Shown here: positions 1 to 6,785 of the stretch, one piece after another
Numbering within the stretch: the first letter of the stretch is position 1
Layout: every line of letters begins with the position of its first letter
DNA from: Thermoplasmata archaeon
GTDB lineage: Archaea; Thermoplasmatota; E2; DHVEG-1; B8-G13
Assembly: GCA_021162485.1 (NCBI GenBank)
Contig: JAGGYP010000036.1
Location: forward strand, 1 to 18,525
Direction: 5' to 3'
DNA: 18,525 nucleotides
Notes under the pieces: generated by a model
The model's database searches: none
What the model saw: only the letters and a program-made list of their open reading frames with translations
Told to the model about the DNA's origin: nothing
Translations under genes and position numbers: made by a program

Positions 1-694
1 CACCCCAGTAATACTCGTTTTTGACTAGTACAACTTCTGTTTTGTGAGTCCAGTGATCTAGTTTGTATGGACCTGTGCCTACAGCATGTTCTTTCATCCA
101 CTCATTTGTGGTGTTTGCAACTACTCCACCATGAGCTTCTACTGTTTCCTTGTCTACTATTGAGGCTACACTAAATGCCATTAATGCTAAAAATCCACCG
201 TAAGGTTGTGTTAATGTTATCTGAACAGTATAGTTGTCTAAAACCTTTGTACTGTTGAGATCCATACACTGTGATAGAATCCAAGCAACCCCGGATTCTG
301 GAGAGTTCATTATTAGTACACGATCAAAGGAATACTTTACATCCTCTGCAGTGAATGGGTTTCCATTAGAAAATTTCACGCCTTTTCTGAGATGGAATGT
401 CCAGACTTTTGAATCGTTTGAAACAGTCCAGTTCACTGCTAGTGCTGGGTAGAATGTAGAGGTATCTCCACCTTTGTACATAACTAGTCGATCATATATT
501 TGGTTTATTACGTCTATAGATGCTGAGTCATATGCATCCGCTGGATCAAGTGTTTTTGGATCTCCAATTGTGTAGTTCACAATTGTGTTTGGGTTTTTTA
601 TTGACTTGCCCTGTTGCACACAACCGCTTAAAGATACTAGAATCATCGCTAGGCAGATACCAGCTGTTAAAAATATTTTCATTTTCTCATCCAT
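1..694 (-). CDS. ABC transporter substrate-binding lipoprotein, peptide/nickel type (partial)
   Basis: This is the N-terminal 231 residues of a family 5 solute-binding protein (DppA/OppA/NikA type), which captures peptides or related solutes outside the membrane for an ABC importer. Reading the minus strand from 694 gives an unbroken frame to the window edge, so the C-terminal half is missing. A signal peptide ends in the lipobox LSGC with the lipidated Cys at residue 25. Family landmarks follow in order: GDPKTLDPADAYDS, then a W-T-F-H-L-R-K-G-V-K-F-S-N-G-N-P-F-T-A-E-D-V segment, and near the edge GTGPYKL and a K-N-x-Y-Y-W-G stretch. ATG at 694 is preferred because AGGTG lies 10 bases upstream; ATG at 682 is the alternative. 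Permease and ATPase genes would be expected off the left edge. Substrate is not determinable; peptides are most likely. Confidence 0.93.
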   Translation of the reverse strand, partial: MDEKMKIFLTAGICLAMILVSLSGCVQQGKSIKNPNTIVNYTIGDPKTLDPADAYDSASIDVINQIYDRLVMYKGGDTSTFYPALAVNWTVSNDSKVWTFHLRKGVKFSNGNPFTAEDVKYSFDRVLIMNSPESGVAWILSQCMDLNSTKVLDNYTVQITLTQPYGGFLALMAFSVASIVDKETVEAHGGVVANTTNEWMKEHAVGTGPYKLDHWTHKTEVVLVKNEYYWG

Positions 695-750
695 TTCTCA
701 AACACACCTCTCTCCCTTTTACCAAAACCTCCTCTTATAATCTGTAACCT

Positions 751-801
751 TAATTATTTATTAACATTTTCGTTTTTAATAGGGCTATCAAAAATTTATT
801 A
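751..801. promoter_or_regulatory. Divergent promoter pair between the binding protein and UPF0282 genes
   Basis: This 136-base intergenic region is very AT-rich. On the minus strand a TATA-like TTAATAAATAATTA block (about 751-764) lies about 60 bases upstream of the lipoprotein start. That would give a leader of roughly 35-40 bases containing the ribosome binding site. On the plus strand AATTTATTAAA (about 793-803) lies about 30 bases upstream of the ATG at 831, which would give a very short leader. Assignment rests on sequence resemblance and spacing only. Confidence 0.4.
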
Positions 802-830
802 AACCATCATTTTATTGTATTAAAAGATCA

Positions 831-1679
831 ATGAAGGTGACACCAATAGCTTCTGATTCTCTTGGCGTTAGATCAATGGCAACATTGGTTGAGACAAAGG
901 ATTGTAGAATTTTTATAGATCCATCTGCTGCTTTAGGACCAAGTAGATATGGTTTACCTCCTGCGCCACAAGAAATAGAGGCACTGTCTAGAACAAAAGA
1001 TGAGATAAGAGAATTAGCAGAGAAATGTGATATACTAGTGATCTCCCATTACCACTATGATCATTATGATCCAAATGAGGAGTTTTATCAGGGTAAGACT
1101 GTTTATGCAAAAGATATTAACAAAAACATTAACAAATCCCAAACAGAAAGAGGCAAAGAGTTTAAAGAGATTGTGGAGAACAGATGCAAGTTAATCTACT
1201 GCGATGACACCTCTCATAAAATAGGTGAAACCAGTATAGTGTTCTCACCACCTTTCTTCCATGGTCCTAGCAATGTTAGACTTGGTTATGTCATTATGAC
1301 AACTATAGACGATGGTGATTTTAGACTATTGCACGCATCAGATGTCCAAGGTCCTGTGACAAGTGAGGCAAAAGATTATATAATTTCACAGAAACCTGAT
1401 CTGCTTATAATTGATGGTCCCCCAACAATATTTCTGGGCTGGAAGTTCAGCAGAAAAAATCTAGAAGATGCATCTAACAATCTTGTAGAGATAATAAAAA
1501 AACTAGATTGTGAAATAATACTTGATCATCATCTGCTTAGGGATTTGAAATATAGAGAAAACTTCCCAGAACCTTACAAAATAGGTGGGAAAAGAGTTAA
1601 AACTTTCGCAGAGTATTTAGGCAAGGAAAATAATGCCCTTGAGGCGCATAGAAAAGAATTGTGGAGCGAGATAAAATGA
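831..1679 (+). CDS. UPF0282 family metallo-beta-lactamase-fold hydrolase
   Basis: This 282-residue protein has the metallo-beta-lactamase fold and matches the archaeal UPF0282 family, whose substrate is not established. The metal-binding signature HxHxDH is present as HYHYDH (H73, H75, D77, H78), following the usual hydrophobic strand DILVIS. Further candidate metal ligands are H144 in the PFFHGPS segment, D171 in SDVQGP and H233/H234 in LDHHLL, an order typical of the fold. There is no signal peptide, so it is cytoplasmic. The N-terminus (MKVTPIASDSLGVRSMATLVET) forms the first strands of the fold and starts directly at ATG 831 with no clear ribosome binding site, consistent with a short or absent leader. 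Its stop overlaps the next gene's start (ATGA), so the two are probably one translational unit. Confidence 0.9.
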   Translation: MKVTPIASDSLGVRSMATLVETKDCRIFIDPSAALGPSRYGLPPAPQEIEALSRTKDEIRELAEKCDILVISHYHYDHYDPNEEFYQGKTVYAKDINKNINKSQTERGKEFKEIVENRCKLIYCDDTSHKIGETSIVFSPPFFHGPSNVRLGYVIMTTIDDGDFRLLHASDVQGPVTSEAKDYIISQKPDLLIIDGPPTIFLGWKFSRKNLEDASNNLVEIIKKLDCEIILDHHLLRDLKYRENFPEPYKIGGKRVKTFAEYLGKENNALEAHRKELWSEIK

Positions 1680-1936
1680 GTTTTTTGATAAAGAGACTAG
1701 AAAAAAACATCGCTAAATGTGAGAGAGAAATAGAAAAAATCCGGAAAAAAATAGAAAATCTAGAGAAAGAGTTTAAGGTAAATAAAATTACAAAGGCTAA
1801 ATTCAACATTGAGAAAAGAAAATATGAGAATAGAATAAACGCATTGAATGCGAGAATAAGAGTGATAAGAGGAGGAATTGTTAGAGAGAGGAAAAGAGAG
1901 GAGGAGAAGGCAGAGGAGAAGGAAAAAAAGAAATAA
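1676..1936 (+). CDS. Small charged coiled-coil protein, unknown function
   Basis: This gene is not recognised as a named family. The ATG at 1676 overlaps the upstream stop as ATGA, and GGAGCGAG sits just upstream, so it is probably translationally coupled; a GTG at 1661 is a longer alternative. The 86-residue product is almost entirely helical: heptad-like charged residues over residues 5-60, then a Lys/Glu/Arg tail (residues 65-86, R-E-R-K-R-E-E-E-K-A-E-E type). It has one cysteine, no signal peptide and no membrane segment. Residues 29-61 contain an L-E-K-E-F-x3-K-I-T-x3-F-x6-Y helical hairpin that closely resembles the C-terminal cytoplasmic part of the membrane protein at 17602-18417. A scaffold or adaptor role for the neighbouring hydrolase is possible but unsupported. 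Confidence 0.75.
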   Translation: MSFLIKRLEKNIAKCEREIEKIRKKIENLEKEFKVNKITKAKFNIEKRKYENRINALNARIRVIRGGIVRERKREEEKAEEKEKKK

Positions 1937-1937
1937 A

Positions 1938-1947
1938 GTTTTAAACT
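1938..1947 (+). promoter_or_regulatory. TATA-like box of the macro-domain gene
   Basis: GTTTTAAACT is centred about 24 bases before the ATG at 1966, and no Shine-Dalgarno sequence lies between them. This spacing is what a leaderless archaeal transcript would show, so the macro-domain gene may have its own promoter despite following the coiled-coil gene by only 29 bases. Confidence 0.4.
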
Positions 1948-1965
1948 CCTCGCAAGTGATTTTTT

Positions 1966-2451
1966 ATGAGTATTGTGATTAAAAAAGGAGATATAACCAG
2001 TGTCAAGTGTGATGCTATTGTCAATGCTGCTAATTCTTATGGGTACATGGGTGGCGGTGTGGCTGGTGCGATAAAAAGGAAAGGTGGCGTGGAGATAGAG
2101 AGAGAAGCAATCAGTAAGGCTCCTATCAAAACAGGTGATGCAATAATTACCACTTCTGGTAGACTTCTTTGTAAATGTGTTATTCATGCTCCTACTATGG
2201 AAAAACCTGCTATGCGAATTAGTGTTAGAAATGTAGAGCTTGCTACGAATGCGGCATTGAAACTAGCTAGAAAATATGGTATTAAAACTATTGCAATACC
2301 TGGGATGGGTACTGGTGTAGGAGGTGTTGCAGAGGAAGATGCTGCCAGGGTAATGATAAATATTGCTAAGAAATATGAGAAAGATTTTAATGAGATTATA
2401 TTTGTTGATATAAATGACAAAATGGTTGAGGCTTTCAAAAAATTTGTCTAG
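1966..2451 (+). CDS. Macro-domain protein (ADP-ribose-binding / deacylating)
   Basis: This is a stand-alone 161-residue macro domain, the usual size for archaeal single-domain members such as the AF1521 type. It binds ADP-ribose and may remove ADP-ribose from proteins or hydrolyse O-acetyl-ADP-ribose. Visible landmarks are G-D-I-T at residues 8-11, the NAANS loop at 20-24, the glycine-rich GGGVAGAI at 29-36 and the phosphate-binding [10 protein letters not shown] at 112-121. No signal peptide is present. The stop codon TAG lies in a CTAG shared with the convergent acylphosphatase stop. The physiological substrate cannot be read from sequence; no obvious ADP-ribosyltransferase is in the window. 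Confidence 0.94.
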   Translation: MSIVIKKGDITSVKCDAIVNAANSYGYMGGGVAGAIKRKGGVEIEREAISKAPIKTGDAIITTSGRLLCKCVIHAPTMEKPAMRISVRNVELATNAALKLARKYGIKTIAIPGMGTGVGGVAEEDAARVMINIAKKYEKDFNEIIFVDINDKMVEAFKKFV

Positions 2452-2738
2452 TAGATTATCTTGAAATCTTCCAATTCATTTTTTGGTTTCTCCCATTTAA
2501 CTTCTACATTTGTAACCCTTGCAAGAACAGGTCCTTTGTGGCACCATTTTATTATCTCTTCAACCTTTTCCCTTGGTCCCTCAAATACTGCCTCAACTTT
2601 TCCATCTGGGGTGTTTCTAACCCATCCTTTTATACCAAGTTCTTTTGCCTTATCTCTTGTGCTTGCTCTAAACCAGACTCCTTGTACTCTTCCAGATATT
2701 AGTACATGGGCTCTAGAGTTTTTGATAATTTTTATCAC
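2448..2738 (-). CDS. acyP: Acylphosphatase
   Basis: This small enzyme hydrolyses carboxyl-phosphate bonds of acyl phosphates. The product from the chosen start is 96 residues, the family's usual length. The active-site signature GRVQGVWFR gives the phosphate-binding Arg, and GWVRNTPDG supplies the catalytic Asn; the C-terminal LEDFKIIY is also typical. The frame stays open upstream to 2825, but that would overlap 76 bases of the asnS coding region and add 29 residues outside the fold. The GTG at 2738 lies 12 bases after the asnS stop, behind a GGGG run, and is therefore preferred. It is the downstream gene of an asnS-acyP pair and is convergent with the macro-domain gene. Confidence 0.92.
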   Translation of the reverse strand: MIKIIKNSRAHVLISGRVQGVWFRASTRDKAKELGIKGWVRNTPDGKVEAVFEGPREKVEEIIKWCHKGPVLARVTNVEVKWEKPKNELEDFKIIY

Positions 2739-2749
2739 CCCCAAAATTT

Positions 2750-4051
2750 TTATGGGTATACTCTTGTGATTGTTCTTGGGAAAGGTGTCATGTTTCTTAT
2801 ATGATCTTGCTTGGTAATCCAACATAATAATCTCTCTATGCCAAGTCCGAATCCTGAGTGTGGAACAGAGCCGTATCTGCGGAGATCAAAATACCATTCA
2901 TAGTTTTTTATATCGGCTCCTTCTTTGAGAAGTTTTTCTTTCATTCTCTCTATATCCTCAGATCTTTCACTTCCACCTATAAGCTCACCATAGCCCTCAG
3001 GTGCGTACATATCTGAGCATTTCACTGTTTTACCATCACTGTTTTCTTTCATATAAAATGCCTTGATTTCTGCTGGGAAATCTGTTACAAACACTGGTTT
3101 TTCTTCTCCCTCTACTAGGGCTTTTTCATGTGGCGCACCGAAGTCATCGCCATAGTTCATTTTCACTCCTCTTTGATTTACAATTTCTACAGCGTCTTCA
3201 TATTTGATTCTCTTGAAAGGAGGTTTTATTTTCTTTAGATCATCTGGGTTTCTTCCAAGCTCAGTTAATTCGCTCTCGCATCTCTCTGCTATTTTATTAC
3301 AAGTATAACTGATCAATTTCTCTTGTATTTCCATATTGCCATTGTTATCAACCCATGCTTCTTCTGCTTCCAAATGCCAGTATTCTGTCAAGTGGCGGGG
3401 TGTTCGAGATTTTTCCGCTCTAAAACTAGGGGTTAAACACCATACTCTTTCTAGAGAATATATAAGAGCTTCTAGATACATTTGGGCAGTTTGAGATAAG
3501 AAAGCCTTTCTGCCAAAATAGTCAAATGAAAAAACTGTGGCTCCACCCTCAGCAGCGTTTGTAGTAATCACAGATGGTGTAGTCTCATAGAATCCATTCA
3601 TGTCAAACCATTCTCTCAATGCCTTGAGTAATTCTGCTTTTATCTTCATTATGAGAGTGAGTCTTCTTGATCTAAGCCATAGATGTCTATAATCAAGTAA
3701 AAGCTCTATACTTTGATCTTTTGTTATTGGGAATGGCTCTGCAAAATTCACAACATTAAACTTGTCAGCTTTTACTTCGAAACCTCCTGGAGCTCTTTTA
3801 TCCTCCCTTACTATGCCTTCAACCATTATAGAGGATTCTACTAGGGCTTTTTCTGCATCTCTGAATTGATCCTCTGGTAGATCTCCTTTTTTTATTGTTA
3901 TTTGAACTATGCCAGAGGAGTCTCTTAGAAGTATAAACACTATGCCGCCACTACTTCTCGTTCTGTATATCCAACCTCTTAGTTTCACTCTATCTCCAAC
4001 TTTTTTATTTTCAAACACGTCTTTGACACTGTTCCATTCAGAGACCATCAT
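2750..4051 (-). CDS. asnS: Asparaginyl-tRNA synthetase
   Basis: This 433-residue class IIb synthetase attaches asparagine to tRNA-Asn. Residues about 20-105 form the N-terminal OB-fold anticodon-binding domain ([15 protein letters not shown]). Catalytic motif 2 is F-R-A-E at 210-213, and motif 3 is [10 protein letters not shown] at about 400-409. The HLEAE stretch (227-231) and the C-terminus [11 protein letters not shown] match AsnRS, whereas archaeal AspRS has a different HxxE region and a FPR-D-x-x-R-x-x-P ending, so AspRS was rejected. The start at 4051 has GGAGAG about 10 bases upstream; the second Met is equally possible. A dedicated AsnRS indicates direct charging of Asn, though an amidotransferase elsewhere is not excluded. 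It probably forms an operon with acyP. Confidence 0.95.
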   Translation of the reverse strand: MMVSEWNSVKDVFENKKVGDRVKLRGWIYRTRSSGGIVFILLRDSSGIVQITIKKGDLPEDQFRDAEKALVESSIMVEGIVREDKRAPGGFEVKADKFNVVNFAEPFPITKDQSIELLLDYRHLWLRSRRLTLIMKIKAELLKALREWFDMNGFYETTPSVITTNAAEGGATVFSFDYFGRKAFLSQTAQMYLEALIYSLERVWCLTPSFRAEKSRTPRHLTEYWHLEAEEAWVDNNGNMEIQEKLISYTCNKIAERCESELTELGRNPDDLKKIKPPFKRIKYEDAVEIVNQRGVKMNYGDDFGAPHEKALVEGEEKPVFVTDFPAEIKAFYMKENSDGKTVKCSDMYAPEGYGELIGGSERSEDIERMKEKLLKEGADIKNYEWYFDLRRYGSVPHSGFGLGIERLLCWITKQDHIRNMTPFPRTITRVYP

Positions 4052-4255
4052 GTCTCATCTCTCCATGAAATAACTTAAGAACTAATTCAATATCCTGGTT
4101 ATATGGATTTCGATTTAGAAGTAAAAAATAATAAATACCATTTTTTATCAGAAAATTCCGGAAAAGAAAAGTTTAAAAACACATTTTATCCTAAATGCTT
4201 AAATAGGACTTTTATAATTATTGGGCATAATCTTTATGTTACTTGGGAATTAGGC
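4052..4255. promoter_or_regulatory. Divergent promoter region between asnS and the uS13 operon
   Basis: These 204 bases are AT-rich and hold no convincing gene. The plus frame is open from 4103 into uS13, but the translated segment looks nothing like a ribosomal protein. Two TATA-like elements face uS13: AGTTTAAAAAC at about 4170-4180, and TTTATAATTA at 4211-4220. The second would start a transcript about 15 bases before the ATG at 4256. Facing asnS, CATATAA near 4099-4105 is a weaker candidate. Confidence 0.4.
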
Positions 4256-4852
4256 ATGGAAGAAAAAAATAAAACAAAAGAGGAAGCTAAGTCGCAACCA
4301 CAGAAAGAAGTTAGAGTTGAGACTAAAGATAAAAAGGGAGAGAGCAAGAAGGTAGAGAAAAGAGATGAAGCTGAGCATAAAAAGGATTTCAAGTATATTG
4401 TGAGGATAGCTGACACAGATTTAGACGGTGAAAAGAAAGTGATATATGCTTTAACCGGTTTAAAAGGAGTTGGTCTTCGACTTGCTTGTTTTATAGCAGA
4501 TAAAGCAGGCGTGGATAGGCATGAAAAAATAGGGAATCTCTCAGATGAGCAGATTGAGAATATAAAATCTCTTGTAGACAATTTGAGCTCAGAAATCCCA
4601 GGTTGGATGGCAAATCATAGAAATGAGTATTACGGTGGTCAAAGTTTACATTTGATTGGCTCTGATCTGTTGATGAGAATACGAGAAGATATAAATCTGC
4701 TGAAGAAAATCAGAGTCTATAGAGGCATAAGACACGAGCTAGGTTTAGCTGTTAGAGGACAAAGAACCAGGGCAAATAAAAGAAGAGGTTTATCTGTTGG
4801 TGTTTCGAGAAAGGGTAGAAAACCTGAAACATCAAAAAAAGCTGAGAAGTGA
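4256..4852 (+). CDS. rps13: 30S ribosomal protein uS13 with charged N-terminal extension
   Basis: uS13 sits in the head of the small subunit and contacts the large subunit and tRNA. The conserved protein begins near residue 46 (FKYIVRIADTDLDGEKKV) and includes the helix-turn-helix ALTGLKGVGLRLA, the GGQSLHLIGSDLL segment, RGIRHELGLAVRGQRT and a basic tail. Total length is 198 residues against about 150 in most archaea; the excess is a Lys/Glu-rich N-terminal stretch of about 45 residues. ATG 4256 is the first start downstream of the TATA elements and is preferred over 4103. No other Met lies between it and the conserved domain, so the extension is probably real. It is the first gene of a uS13-uS4-uS11-rpoD operon, an order conserved in archaea. 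Confidence 0.95.
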   Translation: MEEKNKTKEEAKSQPQKEVRVETKDKKGESKKVEKRDEAEHKKDFKYIVRIADTDLDGEKKVIYALTGLKGVGLRLACFIADKAGVDRHEKIGNLSDEQIENIKSLVDNLSSEIPGWMANHRNEYYGGQSLHLIGSDLLMRIREDINLLKKIRVYRGIRHELGLAVRGQRTRANKRRGLSVGVSRKGRKPETSKKAEK

Positions 4853-4857
4853 TAATT

Positions 4858-5448
4858 ATGGGAGATCCAAAGTTTGCTAGAAAAAAATATGAAACACCTT
4901 CACACCCTTGGGATAAGGATAGAATAGAAGCAGAAAATGCATTGATAAAAAAATATGGTTTAAAGAATAAAAGAGAGATCTGGCGAGCGCAGACAATGCT
5001 TAGAAAATTTAGGGCACAGGCTAGATCATTACTGGGAAAAGTAACCTCTTCTGATCCACAGGTGAAAAGGGAGACAGAGCAACTCCTGGGTAGGTTGCAT
5101 AGATTGGGGATATTACCTGAGAATGCTACTTTAGATGATGTTCTAGCCTTGGATGTAGAGTCTATATTAAAAAGAAGATTGCAAACAATTGTGTATCTAA
5201 AAGGATTGGCTTCTACGCCTTTTCAAGCTAGGCAGTTTATAGTTCATGGTCACATTTGTATAGACAATAGAAGGGTTACCGCGCCAGGTTACATGGTGCT
5301 CAAAAAAGAGGAAAACATGATCGAATATCATCCAAGTTCACCATTAACTGATTCTACACATCCTGCAAGACCAAGTATAGAATTTGCTGTGAGAAAAAAG
5401 GAAACAGTTACTGTTGAAGACAAAGGAGACGAGGTTAAAGAGGTGTAA
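4858..5448 (+). CDS. rps4: 30S ribosomal protein uS4
   Basis: uS4 is a primary 16S rRNA-binding protein that nucleates small-subunit assembly. The 196-residue product starts [14 protein letters not shown] and contains an S4 RNA-binding domain at about residues 105-160 ([20 protein letters not shown], then [20 protein letters not shown]). The C-terminal tail (about 175-196) is acidic and basic without structure. A GTG at 4849, overlapping the uS13 stop, would add three residues. The ATG at 4858 fits the conserved archaeal N-terminus and has GAGAAGTGAT upstream, so it is chosen. Only five bases separate it from the uS13 stop, and uS11 follows after two bases, consistent with coupled translation. 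Confidence 0.96.
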   Translation: MGDPKFARKKYETPSHPWDKDRIEAENALIKKYGLKNKREIWRAQTMLRKFRAQARSLLGKVTSSDPQVKRETEQLLGRLHRLGILPENATLDDVLALDVESILKRRLQTIVYLKGLASTPFQARQFIVHGHICIDNRRVTAPGYMVLKKEENMIEYHPSSPLTDSTHPARPSIEFAVRKKETVTVEDKGDEVKEV

Positions 5449-5450
5449 AA

Positions 5451-5834
5451 ATGGGTAAATGGGGAGTAGCACACATATTTGCATCCTATAATAATGTAAT
5501 AATTACTATTACTGATTTAACAGGTGCTGAGACCATAGCTAGATGTTCTGGTGGCATGGTTACAAAGGCTGCAAAAGATGAGGGTACACCTTATTCAGCT
5601 ATGTTGGTTGCACAACGGGTGGCAGAGGTTGCAAAAGAAAAAGGTATTGAGGGCGTTCATGTTAAAGTTAGAGGAAAAGGAGGTACAAGATCTAAGACAC
5701 CAGGTCCTGGCGCTCAGGCAGCAATTAGAGCACTTGTAAGAGCAGGTCTCAAGATAGGTAGAATAGAGGATGTTACACCTATACCCCATGATGGTGGAAG
5801 AAGAAAAGGTGGTAAAAGAGGTAGAAGGGTATAA
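5451..5834 (+). CDS. rps11: 30S ribosomal protein uS11
   Basis: uS11 binds the platform of the small subunit next to the mRNA exit path. The 127-residue product shows the family core: [20 protein letters not shown], then [26 protein letters not shown] and the conserved [13 protein letters not shown]. It ends with the basic tail [13 protein letters not shown]. The length is normal for archaea. The GAGG of the uS4 C-terminal codons (GTTAAAGAGGTG) serves as ribosome binding site, eight bases before the ATG. Nothing odd was seen. Confidence 0.97.
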   Translation: MGKWGVAHIFASYNNVIITITDLTGAETIARCSGGMVTKAAKDEGTPYSAMLVAQRVAEVAKEKGIEGVHVKVRGKGGTRSKTPGPGAQAAIRALVRAGLKIGRIEDVTPIPHDGGRRKGGKRGRRV

Positions 5835-5849
5835 GAGGTTTGATTTTTT

Positions 5850-6644
5850 ATGAAGATAAACGATATCAAATTAGGCAAAACCAATTGTAAAATGGTTATC
5901 GAAAACAGCACACCATATTTTATGAATTCGCTTAGAAGAGTCATATTGTCAGAGATACCAAAACTAGCGGTATCCTATGTGACAGTATATGATAACAACA
6001 GTGCATTATTTGACGAGATAATAGCACATAGAATAGGCATGATACCATTACCTACCAAGTTGGACTTGTTAGGTTTCAGAGACCAGTGCACCTGTGAGGG
6101 AAAAGGATGTCCAAACTGCACTGTTCTCTACACTCTAAGCAAGGAGGGACCATGCACTGTGTACTCAGGTGATCTACAACCGCAGGATAAAATGTGGGCA
6201 CCCGTAGATGGTAACATACCCATAGTCAAGCTAACAGAAGGACAAAGACTGATTTTAGAGGCAGAAGCAGTTTTAGGCAGAGGAAAAGACCATGCAAAAT
6301 GGCAAGTAGCAAGTGGTGTAGGATACAAATATTATCCAATCATAGAGATTGACGAAAATAAATGTAATCTCTGTGGTAAATGTGTTAAAGCATGCCCCAG
6401 GAACATATTAGAGATCAAAAACAACAAACTAACAATAAAGGATATAGAAAAATGTTCTATGTGCAACTCATGTGTGGAAAAATGTAACAAAGATGCAATA
6501 AATGTGAAAGGTGATGAAAGCAAGTTTATTTTCAAATTTGAAACAGATGGCTCCCTGTCTGCAAAAGAGGTTTTAGAAAAAGCTTTAGAAATTTTATCCA
6601 ACAGGTACAAAGAAATCCACAAGCAGATAGTAAAAATAAAATAG
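5850..6644 (+). CDS. rpoD: DNA-directed RNA polymerase subunit D (Rpo3) with two 4Fe-4S motifs
   Basis: Subunit D is the archaeal counterpart of the alpha N-terminal domain and Rpb3; with subunit L it forms the platform on which RNA polymerase assembles. The alpha-like fold spans residues 1-165 and 220-264, including MNSLRRVILSEIPKLA and HRIGMIPLP. A ferredoxin-like domain is inserted at about 168-215 and has two complete C-x2-C-x2-C-x3-C motifs: C172/175/178/182 and C202/205/208/212. A further cysteine group C80/C82/C87/C90 could bind zinc. A binuclear insert is known in some archaeal and lost in other archaeal homologues; here all eight ligands are kept. AGAGGTTTGA precedes the ATG. It ends the operon; the eL18-uL13-uS9 genes often following it in archaea are absent here. 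Confidence 0.97.
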   Translation: MKINDIKLGKTNCKMVIENSTPYFMNSLRRVILSEIPKLAVSYVTVYDNNSALFDEIIAHRIGMIPLPTKLDLLGFRDQCTCEGKGCPNCTVLYTLSKEGPCTVYSGDLQPQDKMWAPVDGNIPIVKLTEGQRLILEAEAVLGRGKDHAKWQVASGVGYKYYPIIEIDENKCNLCGKCVKACPRNILEIKNNKLTIKDIEKCSMCNSCVEKCNKDAINVKGDESKFIFKFETDGSLSAKEVLEKALEILSNRYKEIHKQIVKIK

Positions 6645-6667
6645 TTTAAAGAAAAAAATTTGTAAAC

Positions 6668-6686
6668 GTTTTCCTATTTTTTATTC
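6668..6686 (+). terminator. T-rich termination region after rpoD
   Basis: Successive T runs (GTTTTCC, then ATTTTTTATT) begin about 24 bases after the rpoD stop and precede the tRNA gene. Archaeal RNA polymerase terminates at such oligo-T tracts without needing a hairpin. No convincing stem is present. Confidence 0.35.
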
Positions 6687-6712
6687 TTAGTTTTGGGTTT
6701 AAACACTCATAA

Positions 6713-6785
6713 GGGCCCGTGGGGTAGCTTGGTATCCTTGTGGCTTCGGGAGCCATAGACTCGAGTTCAAATCTCGGCGGGCCCA
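6713..6785 (+). tRNA. tRNA-Pro (CGG anticodon)
   Basis: A 73-base cloverleaf can be drawn. The acceptor stem pairs GGGCCCG with CGGGCCC (seven pairs) and is followed by discriminator A. The anticodon stem GTGGC/GCCAT encloses the loop TTCGGGA, giving anticodon CGG for codon CCG. The T stem TCGAG/CTCGG encloses TTCAAAT. The D arm is GGGTAGCTTGGTATCCT. The variable region has four bases. No intron is present and CCA is not encoded (CTA follows). The 3' end directly abuts the stop codon of the convergent CNNM gene at 6786. Confidence 0.95.

Noticed and set aside
1597..2187. Minus-strand frame of 196 codons opposite the coiled-coil and macro-domain genes
   Set aside because: Its translation is low-complexity Ser/Phe/Leu, produced by the purine-rich genes on the other strand; the plus-strand genes have clear family matches.
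2739..2825. Longer acylphosphatase start at 2825
   Set aside because: It would overlap 76 bases of asnS and add 29 residues outside the acylphosphatase fold; GTG 2738 gives the normal family length.
2750..4051. Archaeal aspartyl-tRNA synthetase
   Set aside because: The HLEAE region and the [11 protein letters not shown] ending fit AsnRS; the AspRS-type ending and signature are absent.
4103..4255. In-frame upstream extension of uS13 by 51 codons
   Set aside because: The segment is AT-rich, contains two TATA-like elements and encodes nothing like a ribosomal protein; ATG 4256 lies at the right distance from the nearer element.
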